Made by a program: the position numbers and the translations under genes | In this document: positions 17,681 to 29,074 of the stretch, in pieces | How positions within the stretch are numbered: position 1 is the stretch's first letter | Layout of the letters: each line of letters opens with the position of its first letter | Notes under the pieces: generated by a model | What the model saw: only the letters and a program-made list of their open reading frames with translations | Databases searched by the model: none | What the model was told of the DNA's origin: nothing | Assembly (NCBI RefSeq): GCF_014203275.1 | Contig: NZ_JACHIP010000001.1 | Coordinates: 62,001-126,000 of the forward strand | Origin: Granulicella aggregans | Lineage (GTDB): Bacteria; Acidobacteriota; Terriglobia; Terriglobales; Acidobacteriaceae | Direction of reading: 5' to 3' | Length of the DNA stretch: 64,000 nt

Positions 17681-18715
17681 ATGAGTACCCTTTCCCGTTC
17701 GCTCCTGACGCCTCTGCTCATGATTCCACTCGTCGCGCTGAACGCTCAGGCGCCGTTGCGACCTCACCCCAAGCAGGACAGAGAAGTGTCCCTTAACGTG
17801 GTGGTGACGGCGAAAGATGGTGTGCCTGTAGCTGGGCTGACCCAGCAGGACTTCATGCTGAAGGACAACAATTCGCCGGCGAAGATCACGCAGTTCGAAA
17901 CAGTTGCTGCAGACACAAGCCCGACCGAGGTGATCCTCGTGATCGACTCGGTGAATCTCAATTTTGTTCGACTCGCAGATGAGCGAATACGGATCGAACA
18001 ATTCCTCAAGAGGAATGAAAGCCTACCCGTGCCCACGGCCTTGGCCTTCTTTACAGATCATGGCCTGCAACTTCAACAGGGCTATTCGACCAATGGAAAG
18101 GAACTGAGCGACACACTCGATCACTACGTGACAGGATTTCGAACCACGACACGATCTTCTCAGCATGAGCAGCAGGATCGCTTCAACCTCTCGATGGCGG
18201 CCATGACTGAGTTGATAGCGCATGAAAGCCTGCGTCCGGGCCGCAAGCTAGTCTTCTGGGTCTCTCCGGGCTGGCCCTTGCTAACCGGGCCGGAAATCAA
18301 TCTAACCTCAAGGCAGCAGGACGGACTCTTCCGCGATATTGTTGGCTTCGCCACGCAAATGCTGCAGGCCCAAATTACGCTCTATAGCCTGAATCCACTC
18401 GGCACTGACGAAGCTACGGAACGGACGTTTTACTACCAGAATTTCCTGAAGGGTGTGAGCAAGGCCGGCCAGGTGGAGATTGGCGATCTTTCGCTGCAGG
18501 TCCTCGCAGCGCAGAGCGGAGGGCTTGTCCTGAACTCAACCAACGATCTTGAAAATGAATTGAAGACCTGTTTCGCGGAAACGAAGTCTTCCTACAAGAT
18601 CTCGTTTAACGAGGTGCAGGGGGAGTCGGAGAATGAGTACCATCGTATCGAGGTTGTCGTCGCGAAGCCTGGGTTGAAAACCCGGACAAAATACGCTTAC
18701 TATGCGCAGCCTTAA
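17681..18715 (+). CDS. Secreted VWFA-related domain protein (Acidobacteria type)
   Basis: About 344 residues. MSTLSRSLLTPLLMIPLVALNAQA forms the signal peptide, which sets the start well inside a longer open frame that runs antisense through the pmbA N-terminus. A short Ig-like strand region (VSLNVVVTAKDGVPVAGLTQQDF) precedes a von Willebrand A fold (VILVIDSVN...IRIEQFLKRN, then RPGRKLVFWVSPGWP). This is the architecture of the VWFA-related family expanded in Acidobacteriota. The MIDAS is degenerate (DSVN in place of DxSxS), so metal-dependent adhesion is doubtful. It lies between pmbA (divergent) and the HicB-like gene (convergent). Confidence 0.85.
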   Translation: MSTLSRSLLTPLLMIPLVALNAQAPLRPHPKQDREVSLNVVVTAKDGVPVAGLTQQDFMLKDNNSPAKITQFETVAADTSPTEVILVIDSVNLNFVRLADERIRIEQFLKRNESLPVPTALAFFTDHGLQLQQGYSTNGKELSDTLDHYVTGFRTTTRSSQHEQQDRFNLSMAAMTELIAHESLRPGRKLVFWVSPGWPLLTGPEINLTSRQQDGLFRDIVGFATQMLQAQITLYSLNPLGTDEATERTFYYQNFLKGVSKAGQVEIGDLSLQVLAAQSGGLVLNSTNDLENELKTCFAETKSSYKISFNEVQGESENEYHRIEVVVAKPGLKTRTKYAYYAQP

Positions 18716-18719
18716 TCGA

Positions 18720-18742
18720 AACGAGCCGTTACACGGCTTCGT
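18720..18742. terminator. Hairpin between convergent VWA and HicB-like genes
   Basis: ACGAGCCG and CGGCTTCGT pair with one bulged base around a short TTACA-type loop in the 27-bp gap between the two stops. No U-tract; a weak bidirectional terminator candidate. Confidence 0.35.
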
Positions 18743-19114
18743 CTAGATGAAGGTCGTCCTCACCCGCACAATCTGTGCATCCCGCGAAAACCAATTCCAC
18801 TTGAACCCAAAAGGTCTCCGCAACCGCCGCCGAATCTTCGCATCAAGCGAAAGCGTCTTCTCCTCCGGCATAGGCTTCACCATCATCCACTCCGCGTGAG
18901 TACCCGCAGGAACGTCATCCATTCCCATGAACGGCTCCTGCGGCGAGCGCCCTTCCAGAGCCATCCGCTCCAGATGAAACTCCAGTTCGTCGTGGATATT
19001 CTCCCGCAACTCCTCGAGCGAGTGCCCGATGCTGGAGCATCCAGGGACATCGGGCACGTACGCGCTCATGTGGCCGGAACCGATCTGATAGATGACGAGA
19101 TAACGACGAATCAT
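18743..19114 (-). CDS. Orphan HicB-like protein with basic C-terminal extension
   Basis: 123 residues. The first about 70 residues are a HicB_lk fold (YVPDVPGCSSIGHSLEELRENIHDELEFHLE), the partly degenerate RNase-H-like domain used by HicB antitoxins to block HicA. The usual HicB C-terminal HTH or ribbon-helix-helix is replaced by a basic tail (KIRRRLRRPFGFKWNW). No HicA-sized ORF with the dsRBD-like GSHH motif is found on either side. It starts 24 bp after the second Cys-rich small gene, so it probably ends the tldD transcript. It may be a solitary regulator, an antitoxin remnant, or a partner for the Cys-rich proteins. Confidence 0.72.
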   Translation of the reverse strand: MIRRYLVIYQIGSGHMSAYVPDVPGCSSIGHSLEELRENIHDELEFHLERMALEGRSPQEPFMGMDDVPAGTHAEWMMVKPMPEEKTLSLDAKIRRRLRRPFGFKWNWFSRDAQIVRVRTTFI

Positions 19115-19138
19115 AGAGGACCTTTAGTGCGATTCCCG

Positions 19139-19450
19139 TCAGCGCACGGGAAACTGTGACGGACGAGGTTCCCGTCCATCGGTTGCCTTCAGAAAGTGCA
19201 GGCCCGACGGGCAGTACTCGGAATCGCTTTTCAACTTGTGTTCGACATGCGCCGCCGATCCGTTCTCGGCACGACGCTTGTATAGCTTCAACGCTCCACC
19301 GCAGTCTTTGCAGCGGAACTCGGTGTCCGCATCTTCAAGAGCTTCCGCTACCGTCTTTACCTTCCAGAAGGGCTCATACCCTCCCGTTGCCTTCACGCGA
19401 CGACGCTTGACCTGACATACATGAAACTGCTCGCGCTCTGCTGCTGCCAT
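19139..19450 (-). CDS. Small Cys-rich putative zinc-binding protein, paralogue 2
   Basis: 103 residues, clearly homologous to the gene 231 bp upstream: both have a basic VKRRRVK patch, then GGYEPFWKVK, a DTEFRCKDC knuckle, an EHKL stretch, a later single Cys, and end in KATDGREP. The layout FxCxxC...(basic)...VEHK...C recalls the N-terminal zinc module of CoiA-like proteins (C-x-C-G...HFAH...C), a resemblance by eye only. The Cys/Cys/His/Cys set could bind one zinc. It has its own GGAGGA ribosome site. Function unknown; cytosolic, no signal peptide. The HicB-like gene follows after 24 bp. Confidence 0.75.
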   Translation of the reverse strand: MAAAEREQFHVCQVKRRRVKATGGYEPFWKVKTVAEALEDADTEFRCKDCGGALKLYKRRAENGSAAHVEHKLKSDSEYCPSGLHFLKATDGREPRPSQFPVR

Positions 19451-19681
19451 CGAATTCCTCCGGACACTTTAATCACGTACGGTTGGAGTGCTTGGATTGG
19501 ACGTCTTGAGTCGACACGTCATGGTGTCGAGGAAGGATTCCACCCTCCCGGTCTCAACCCGGACGTTCGTTCGCCCGGGGAGTCAAAGAGGGGAAATCCA
19601 GAGCCTTGTTGTAGTGCGGGCAGATGGAAGATCGTTACAGGGAAAATCTTCCTCGAACGAGCCCGCGTTCCGAAAACGGTA

Positions 19682-19990
19682 TTACTCGACCGGCTTCGCC
19701 GAAGTCTTCGGCTCTCGTCCGTCGGTCGCCTTCTTGAAAAGAAGGCCGCCGATGCAGAACTCGGAGTCTGCAATCAGCTTGTGCTCTACATAAGGAATAG
19801 TGCCTGCCTTGCCGTTGCGGCCCAGCAGCTTTACTTCGCCAAAACAATCCTTGCAGCGAAACTCCGTGTCGCTATCGCTCAGGGCAACCGCGACTTCCTT
19901 GACCTTCCAGAAAGGCTCATACCCGCCGCCTTCTTTTACCCGGCGACGCTTCACCTCACACTCGTACATCTTTTCGCGTTCGACCGCCAT
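19682..19990 (-). CDS. Small Cys-rich putative zinc-binding protein, paralogue 1, coupled to tldD
   Basis: 102 residues and about half identical to its downstream paralogue, with the same basic VKRRRVK patch, EPFWKVK, EFRCKDCFGEVKLLGR, VEHKL and C-terminal Cys. Its ATG overlaps the tldD stop codon (TAATG), so it is translated by ribosomes leaving tldD and is likely made with it. That coupling suggests a functional link to the TldD/TldE peptidase, as a substrate, adaptor or regulator; this is inference. Two tandem paralogues instead of one may indicate distinct partners. The fold resembles a CoiA-type zinc ribbon but no family name can be given with confidence. Confidence 0.78.
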   Translation of the reverse strand: MAVEREKMYECEVKRRRVKEGGGYEPFWKVKEVAVALSDSDTEFRCKDCFGEVKLLGRNGKAGTIPYVEHKLIADSEFCIGGLLFKKATDGREPKTSAKPVE

Positions 19991-21453
19991 TACTGTCCCG
20001 TTCCCCCGACCGTCATGCGGTCGAGCTTAATCGTTGGCATTCCAACTCCTACCGGAACACTCTGCCCAGCCTTGCCGCACGTCCCGATACCTTCATCGAG
20101 CGCAAGGTCATTGCCTACCATCGACACATACTTCAGCGCTTCAGGCCCATTTCCAATCAGCGTCGCGCCCTTCACCGGCCGCGTCACTTTTCCGTCCTCA
20201 ATCAGGTAAGCCTCACTCGCCGAGAACACAAACTTGCCGTTTGTGATGTCCACCTGGCCACCACCGAAGTTCACCGCGTACAAACCACGCTTCACACTCT
20301 TGATAATGTCTTCCGGCATGTCGTCGCCGTTCAACATGTACGTGTTCGTCATCCGCGGCATGGGGATGTGGTGATAGCTCTCTCGCCTTCCGCTTCCCGT
20401 ATTCGGCGTCCCCATCAACCGCGACGACAACTTATCCGATAGATACCCCTTCAAAATTCCGTTTTCTATTAAAACGGTTTCCTGGGTCGGATTCCCTTCG
20501 TCATCCATGTTGATGGATCCGCGACGGTTCGGCATCAACCCGTTATCCACCACCGTGACCTTCGAACTCGCCACCTGTTGCCCGATCAAACCGGCGAACG
20601 CCGATGTCTTCTTCCGGTTGAAGTCTGCCTCAAGCCCGTGCCCGACAGCTTCGTGAAGCAGCACGCCCGGCCATCCCGGCCCCAGGACGACTTCCATCTC
20701 GCCCGCCGGGGCAGCCACCGCTCCAAGCTGCAGAATCGCCGTCCGGGCGGCCTCGCGGGCAAAGTGCTCCGGGCTCTTATCCGTTTCACCAACGCCCCGG
20801 GCGTCCTCAAAAAAGTCCAACCCCACGCGACCGCCGCCGCCGCTCGTCCCTTTGGCCGTATTCGCTCCATCTTTCGCGAGCACAAACACGTTGAAACGAG
20901 CCAGGGGCTGCGTGTCCGAGGCAAACGTCCCATCCGAAGCAGCGACCAGAATCCGCCGCAGCTCGTCGTTGATCCCAGCGCGCACCTGCGTAATCCGGGA
21001 GTCGAACCCACGCGCAGCTTTGTCCGCCCGCTCGATCAGCTTCAGCTTCGTTGCGATATCGGTGTCGCTCTCAGCGCCGGCAATCGGATAGAGCGACGGA
21101 GTCTCCGTCTGTCGGAAACCACTGATCAGCTCCTTCGCCGGGCCGCTCGCGATCAGCGCAGCCGTCCGCGCTGCCTTGAGTAACTTTTCGCTCGACAGAT
21201 CGTCTGTATAGGCGTAACCAGTTCGCTCGCCTGAGACCACGCGAATCCCGCAGCCGACGCTGATTCCCTGGCTCGCCGTCTTCACCAGACCCTCGTCCAT
21301 ACCCAGCGAGGTCGACGTAACTGATTCAAAGTAAAGGTCGGCGTAGTCTCCGCCTGCCGAAAGTGCCTCGCCGAGGCAGCGCTCCATCAACCGTTCCGAA
21401 AGCCCCAACTTCTCGATGAAGTAACGTTTGTGGTCCGGTGCAGGTATAGTCAC
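19990..21453 (-). CDS. tldD: TldD catalytic metallopeptidase subunit
   Basis: 487 residues with the catalytic zinc motif HEAVGHG (HExxxH) in GVLLHEAVGHGLEADF and the downstream IENGILKGYLSDKLSS and GSGRRESYHHIPMPRMTNTY stretches of TldD. It forms a heterodimer with PmbA/TldE in which peptides are threaded into a closed cavity. The start is a GTG giving MTIPAPDHKR. No Shine-Dalgarno sequence is seen; TAGAAT stands 7 nt upstream with TTGCTG 17 bp before it, so the mRNA is probably leaderless. The stop overlaps the start of the first Cys-rich small gene. Confidence 0.94.
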   Translation of the reverse strand: MTIPAPDHKRYFIEKLGLSERLMERCLGEALSAGGDYADLYFESVTSTSLGMDEGLVKTASQGISVGCGIRVVSGERTGYAYTDDLSSEKLLKAARTAALIASGPAKELISGFRQTETPSLYPIAGAESDTDIATKLKLIERADKAARGFDSRITQVRAGINDELRRILVAASDGTFASDTQPLARFNVFVLAKDGANTAKGTSGGGGRVGLDFFEDARGVGETDKSPEHFAREAARTAILQLGAVAAPAGEMEVVLGPGWPGVLLHEAVGHGLEADFNRKKTSAFAGLIGQQVASSKVTVVDNGLMPNRRGSINMDDEGNPTQETVLIENGILKGYLSDKLSSRLMGTPNTGSGRRESYHHIPMPRMTNTYMLNGDDMPEDIIKSVKRGLYAVNFGGGQVDITNGKFVFSASEAYLIEDGKVTRPVKGATLIGNGPEALKYVSMVGNDLALDEGIGTCGKAGQSVPVGVGMPTIKLDRMTVGGTGQ

Positions 21454-21538
21454 ATTCTTGATTCTAGGCCCTCACTCCGCAAGCAGCAAATGTTGTGCAA
21501 ACGACACGGTACTATTCAGCGCCAAAACCGTCCGTCCT

Positions 21539-23263
21539 CTACTTCGCCCGCTCAAAGACCACCTTCCCCTTGTAGAGCGTCATCATGCACTTCATCTCCT
21601 TCAGATCGGCGGTAGGCACCGCATACGGATTCCGGTCCCACACCGCCAGGTCCGCCCATTTGCCCGTCTCGACCGATCCGGTCTCCGTCTCCGCGAAGAT
21701 CTGCCGTGCAGCCCATATTGTGTAGCTCTTCAAAGCCGTATGCACATCCACAGCCTCTTCCATGCCGAATGGATGCGGCCCGAACGTCCCCTTCAATGGC
21801 TCCCGCGCCACCGACGCCCACAGTCCATACCGCGCCGCGAGCGGCGTCACCCCATAATCCGATCCGCCGGCAAAGATCATCCCGTTCTTCCGATACGTCG
21901 CGAGCGGCATCAAATGTTGTGCCCTCTCAAGCCCGAACGAACCCGGCAGCGTGTCTCCGAGCCACCACAGAAACTCCGCCTGCGTCTCGGGAATCCCGGC
22001 GTCGTACTTCTTCTGCATCTCCGCCATCGCAGCGATGGCATGCTCCGTCGGCTCGTGCGCATGGATGATGCTGTGCCGCAGCCCCACCGTCGGCTTCTGT
22101 TGCAGTGCCTCCGCATAGGCATCTACAACGAGGTCGATCGTCCGGTCGCCGATCGCATGCGTCCCCACCGAGACTCCAGCGTCGTTGAACAACAGCACCA
22201 TCTTATTGTAGACATCTGGCTCGATCGTCGAGAACCCATGCCCCGTGGACGCAGGATGCCGCGCATCCACCGGGTAGTCCTCGTACCTCCATGCCGTCCT
22301 TCCGGTAGCGCTGCCATCTAGCAGGATCTTCGCCCCGCACACCTTCAAGTCTCCTCCCGGAAGCGTCTTCTCGTCCTTTCGCGCCTGCAAGATCTCGTTC
22401 AGAGCCGCCTTTGCGCTCTCCAGCGAATATCCCGCCCAGATCAGGCTGCACGCATGAATCGTCAGCCCCTCCGTCCCGGCAAGTTCCTTATAGGCAGACC
22501 ACTCGACGGGATAATTGAGGTCCTTCACGCCCGTCATTCCCTCCGAGTGCATGGTCGCAATGCCGCTCCGCAAGGACATCTTGTACTGCTCCGCAGTAAT
22601 CGCGGGAATGTGTGATGACACCAGCCGCACCGCCGCCTCCTCGCGCAGCATGCCGGTCGGCTTCCCGGTGGTGTCATGTTCGATCCTTCCGCCTGCCGGA
22701 TCCTTCGTTGACACATCAATCTTCGCCATGGCCAGCGCTGCACTGTTCACGATCGCGTAGTGATGCGTCACGTTCTCCAGCAGCACCGGATGCCCACCCG
22801 AGATCGCATCCAACTCTGCCAGCGTCGGGCCGCGATGCTCAGCGAGAATCCCTTCGTTCCAACGCGAACCCTGCACCCACTCCCCCGCAGGAGTCGCATC
22901 CACCCGCGCCTTCACCAGCTCCGTCAACTGGGCAAGGCTGGCCGCCCTCCCCAGGTCGACACCCACTATCTCGTCCGCCCCGGTGCTCAGCAGATGAGCA
23001 TGCGTATCGATCAGCCCCGGAGTCACCGACTTGCCCGCCAGGTCGATCACCCTTGTCTTTGCGCCAATCCACGCACCCATGCTCGTATCCGTACCGACTG
23101 ATACAACTTTGCCGTCCCGAATCGCCACCGCCTCGGCCACACTGTCCTTGGCATCCACCGTCAAAACCGTTCCGTGTCGCAGCACCAGGTCGGCAGGCTC
23201 CGGGGCCACCTGTCCCCACAACACTCCTGTTACCAGAGATAGCCCAAATAAGGCGAATCGCAT
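21539..23263 (-). CDS. Secreted amidohydrolase (YtcJ-like, metal-dependent)
   Basis: About 574 residues beginning with the signal peptide MRFALFGLSLVTGVLWGQ; a longer open frame upstream is discounted because this start has a CAGGAG ribosome site and gives proper export. The amidohydrolase_3 fold shows HAHLLSTGADE (first metal site, after VTPGLIDT), NVTHHYAIVNS, and GTHAIGDRTIDLVVDAY, and ends with the beta-sandwich strand KWADLAVWDRNP. YtcJ-type enzymes hydrolyse amide or formamide bonds; the substrate cannot be read from sequence. Transcribed away from the Crp-family gene. Confidence 0.88.
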   Translation of the reverse strand: MRFALFGLSLVTGVLWGQVAPEPADLVLRHGTVLTVDAKDSVAEAVAIRDGKVVSVGTDTSMGAWIGAKTRVIDLAGKSVTPGLIDTHAHLLSTGADEIVGVDLGRAASLAQLTELVKARVDATPAGEWVQGSRWNEGILAEHRGPTLAELDAISGGHPVLLENVTHHYAIVNSAALAMAKIDVSTKDPAGGRIEHDTTGKPTGMLREEAAVRLVSSHIPAITAEQYKMSLRSGIATMHSEGMTGVKDLNYPVEWSAYKELAGTEGLTIHACSLIWAGYSLESAKAALNEILQARKDEKTLPGGDLKVCGAKILLDGSATGRTAWRYEDYPVDARHPASTGHGFSTIEPDVYNKMVLLFNDAGVSVGTHAIGDRTIDLVVDAYAEALQQKPTVGLRHSIIHAHEPTEHAIAAMAEMQKKYDAGIPETQAEFLWWLGDTLPGSFGLERAQHLMPLATYRKNGMIFAGGSDYGVTPLAARYGLWASVAREPLKGTFGPHPFGMEEAVDVHTALKSYTIWAARQIFAETETGSVETGKWADLAVWDRNPYAVPTADLKEMKCMMTLYKGKVVFERAK

Positions 23264-23441
23264 CGCATCTGCTCCTGAGAAAGGCTCAAATTTTGTAATA
23301 AGTACGCTTACGTTACAGCATCTCCGGTTCGCTTCAAGTCGCACCAAAATTCCTTGAGCAGTTTTAGCCACGCATTCTTATGTCGCGCGGAGTACACTCG
23401 CCGCAGACGAGTCTCTCATCCGTCTGGATCGTGGGCGCGCA

Positions 23442-24281
23442 ATGCCCCTCGTCTATCGCAATGCCATGCTTCACGCACTCCACCCGGATATCCTCCAACG
23501 CCTGCACCTTACATCGTTGATGCTGCCTCTTCGTCGCGACATAGAAGTCCCCGGCACCGAGATGCACCAGATCATCTTTCTCGAAGACGGAGTCGCCTCG
23601 ATGACTGCTTCTTTTGAGGATGGCTCTCAGGTCGAAATCGGCGTGATGGGCTTCGAGTCCGTCTTATGCGGTTCTTCCATGATGGGCACTGCGCGAAGCC
23701 TAAACCGCGTCTACATGCAGATTGCTGGACGCGGATATGCCGCCACGGTCACCAATGCCCGACTGGAGTTTGCCCGCCACGGCGAGTTCCACGGCCTGGC
23801 CCTCCGCGCCAACCAGGCTCACTTCCTTCAAACCGCTCAGACCGCCGGCTGCAATGCTCGACATAGTGTCGGGATGCGTCTGGCGCGCTGGCTCCTGCTC
23901 TGTGCTGACCGCATGGAATCGTCAGTGATCCACCTGCCCCACGAACACATCGCGGCTATGCTCGGCTGCAACCGCTCCACCGTCACTGTCGCCGCCGGAA
24001 AGCTGCAACTCGACGGCCTCATCATCTACTCCCGAAGCAAAATCCGAATCCTTAATCGCCTCGGCCTCGAGGCCCGATCCTGCGAGTGCTATCGAACGCT
24101 CTTCGACTACCTCGCCGACGCTTCGAACTTCGCGAATATCCTGCGATCCGAAGATCCGTTTACGGCCCCTGAATTCCGTGCCGATTTATCCACTTTTTCC
24201 TCAAAAATAACCACCTTTAGAGATCCCTCCGACGAGCCTCAGTCAGCTACCCTCAAACCAGGGAATGTAAACCGCACGTAA
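23442..24281 (+). CDS. Crp/Fnr-family transcriptional regulator
   Basis: 279 residues. An N-terminal cyclic-nucleotide-binding-like beta roll (EMHQIIFLEDGVASMTASFEDGSQVEIG) precedes a long helix and a Crp-type winged HTH (HLPHEHIAAMLGCNRSTVTVAAGKL, then LDGLIIYSRSKIRIL). The phosphate-binding cassette of true cAMP receptors (RxGExxGE...RSAxV) is not conserved and there is no Fnr-type Cys cluster, so the ligand is unknown. The C-terminal 50 residues after the HTH are an extension. Many acidobacterial paralogues of this type exist. It precedes nrdJ by 396 bp on the same strand. Confidence 0.85.
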   Translation: MPLVYRNAMLHALHPDILQRLHLTSLMLPLRRDIEVPGTEMHQIIFLEDGVASMTASFEDGSQVEIGVMGFESVLCGSSMMGTARSLNRVYMQIAGRGYAATVTNARLEFARHGEFHGLALRANQAHFLQTAQTAGCNARHSVGMRLARWLLLCADRMESSVIHLPHEHIAAMLGCNRSTVTVAAGKLQLDGLIIYSRSKIRILNRLGLEARSCECYRTLFDYLADASNFANILRSEDPFTAPEFRADLSTFSSKITTFRDPSDEPQSATLKPGNVNRT

Positions 24282-24386
24282 AGCCTGCGCGAATCGGGCT
24301 GCGCAGCGATCTTCCACAGCGAATCCGCCGAGTTTCTTCGTCCCATCCGCGAGATCGACCCGCAAAACCCGGTACACACAAGTGCA

Positions 24387-24438
24387 ACACAACCTGTAGT
24401 GCTTTATACTTGACATACCCCATAGGGGGCGGTACTTT
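24387..24438 (+). promoter_or_regulatory. Candidate nrdJ promoter with NrdR-box-like site and spacer palindrome
   Basis: TTGACA (24410-24415) and TACTTT (24433-24438) are separated by 17 bp. The spacer holds an imperfect palindrome, TACCCCATAGGGGGCGGTA, that would put a dimeric regulator between the -35 and -10 boxes. Directly upstream, ACACAACCTGTAGTGC (24387-24402) matches 12 of 16 positions of the NrdR box known to repress ribonucleotide reductase genes. Only one such box is seen; NrdR sites usually come in pairs. The rest of the 396-bp gap holds no gene that can be supported, and no B12 riboswitch was recognised. Confidence 0.45.
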
Positions 24439-24677
24439 CACGACTGCAAGGCCGCAGAAATTCATCGTTACTTCAAAATTCCCTCCTCCCGAAACGTCGC
24501 CAGAGCCTCTCGCGTCCTCGGCAGAGCATCCTTTGAAGCACGCTAGCGCCCGTCGTCTTCGCCGCAAGGTACGCCCCGATTCTTCGCTCGACCCCCAGGT
24601 TCTGAACGGCATCTAGCTTCACCGCAACATCGATTTTTTTGAACGATATTTGATCCATCCAGAGGAGATTTACCAGC

Positions 24678-27932
<3,255 letters not shown>

Positions 27933-27969
27933 AACTAGCTGGGATTGTTTGTAAGGACTACGACTAAGG

Positions 27970-27995
27970 ACAGCCCTGGCGAAAGCCAGGGCTGT
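27970..27995 (+). terminator. Strong hairpin after nrdJ
   Basis: A perfect 11-bp stem (ACAGCCCTGGC / GCCAGGGCTGT) closed by a GAAA tetraloop, 37 nt after the nrdJ stop. Only a short GGCCTTT follows, so the U-tract is weak, but the stem is very stable. Confidence 0.7.
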
Positions 27996-28044
27996 GGCCT
28001 TTGGATAGGCGCTAAATCTTCCGATCGAGTAGTGAGGAAAGTAA

Positions 28045-28767
28045 ATGAAATGTCCGCACTGTAACGTGGCAATAAATTGGGATCCAAGCCGGGTGACGAT
28101 AATGTACTACTGGGAAAGCCCGCCAGAAGATAACAAATCGGAAAGCACTGATTTTGAGGGAGGATAGGTCGCATGGGAACTTCAAGCCGAACAGTGCCCT
28201 GAGTGCGAACAACCAATCATGTTCCTTATCAAGGGCATAGCGGATGTCATAAAAACCGGAAAAGAAGACTCGGTTCTGGTTGACATCGCCTTAGATCATG
28301 AAGAGTTCATGGTCTGGCCGAGAGGTGGAGGCCGACAATGCCCGCCTCAAGTTCCTCATTCCTTGCGCGAAGATTTCGAAGAAGCCGCTCAAGTTCTCGA
28401 GATCAGTCCTAAAGCGAGCGCTGCGCTCAGCCGACGGTGTTTGCAACATCTGCTTCGCGAATACGCAAAAGTCAAGAAGAGCAATCTCGCCAAAGAGATT
28501 GAAGAGATCGTAGCCAGCAATGTTCTATCGTCGCACCTCGCCGCTCAATTAGCGGCCGTAAGAAATATAGGTAATTTCGCCGCACACCCTCAGAAAGAGC
28601 AATCTACGGGAGTGATCCTACCAGTCGAACCCCATGAAGCAGAGTGGAACCTCGATGTCTTAGAAGAACTCTTTGATCACTATTTTGTTAAGCCTGAAAA
28701 AGATAGAGATCGTAAGAATAAGTTGAACGCGAAGTTAGCGGCGGCCGGCAAACCCCTATTGCCGTAG
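28045..28767 (+). pseudogene. DUF4145-type protein with zinc ribbon split by an in-frame TAG
   Basis: Reading from an ATG with a GAGGAAA ribosome site gives MKCPHCNVAINWDP..., the first knuckle of a zinc ribbon. After 40 codons a TAG (28165-28167) interrupts the frame, and the same frame continues with the second knuckle (EQCPECEQPIMFL) and then the DUF4145 domain (ISPKASAALSRRCLQHLLREY, VRNIGNFAAHP). The two CPxC knuckles belong together, so this is one gene of about 240 codons with a nonsense mutation. The downstream part alone has an ORF from an internal ATG (28219) but without a ribosome site. DUF4145 proteins are often found with restriction or other defence genes; none is seen here. Codon use is less GC-biased than in the neighbours. 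Confidence 0.8.
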
Positions 28768-28790
28768 CAATGGATTGGCCTCACTTTCAC

Positions 28791-29011
28791 GTCTTGCTTA
28801 AGGGCACGGCTTCAGCCGTGCCGCAAATCCACTCCCCAGGCAAGGGGCTTTAGCCCCTGAGGTACGCTTCAGCACTCGTCCGAAGCGCCAAAGCTCCTCG
28901 CCGTGAGCTATAACCCGTTCCGTCACGAAAGCAAAACGTACCTCAGCGGCTAAAGCCGCACTCCAAACACTCGCCAGACGGCACGGCTGAAGCCGTGCCC
29001 TTAAGCAAGAC
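28791..29011. repeat. REP/BIME-like array, copy C, with 32-bp perfect terminal inverted repeats
   Basis: The 32 bases at the left end (GTCTTGCTTAAGGGCACGGC... to 28822) are the exact reverse complement of the last 32 (28980-29011). Inside lie GGGGCTTTAGCCCC followed by TGAGGTACG, and its inverted counterpart CGTACCTCA plus GCGGCTAAAGCCGC. The whole is thus two double-hairpin units in opposite orientation. It ends 63 bp before the RAYT start. Confidence 0.92.
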
Positions 29012-29074
29012 CTTCTTCGCGAAAAATAATCTCACCAGCGACGCAAAGCCTGCGTTACGCTGTTGCCACTCATC

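Noticed and set aside
18600..19600. A hicA toxin gene for the HicB-like protein
   Set aside because: No short frame with a HicA-type fold or its conserved His is found on either strand beside it.
24282..24677. Cobalamin riboswitch before the B12-dependent nrdJ
   Set aside because: No B12-box-like sequence was recognised on either strand; short hairpins do not build the expected architecture. A covariance-model search would settle this.
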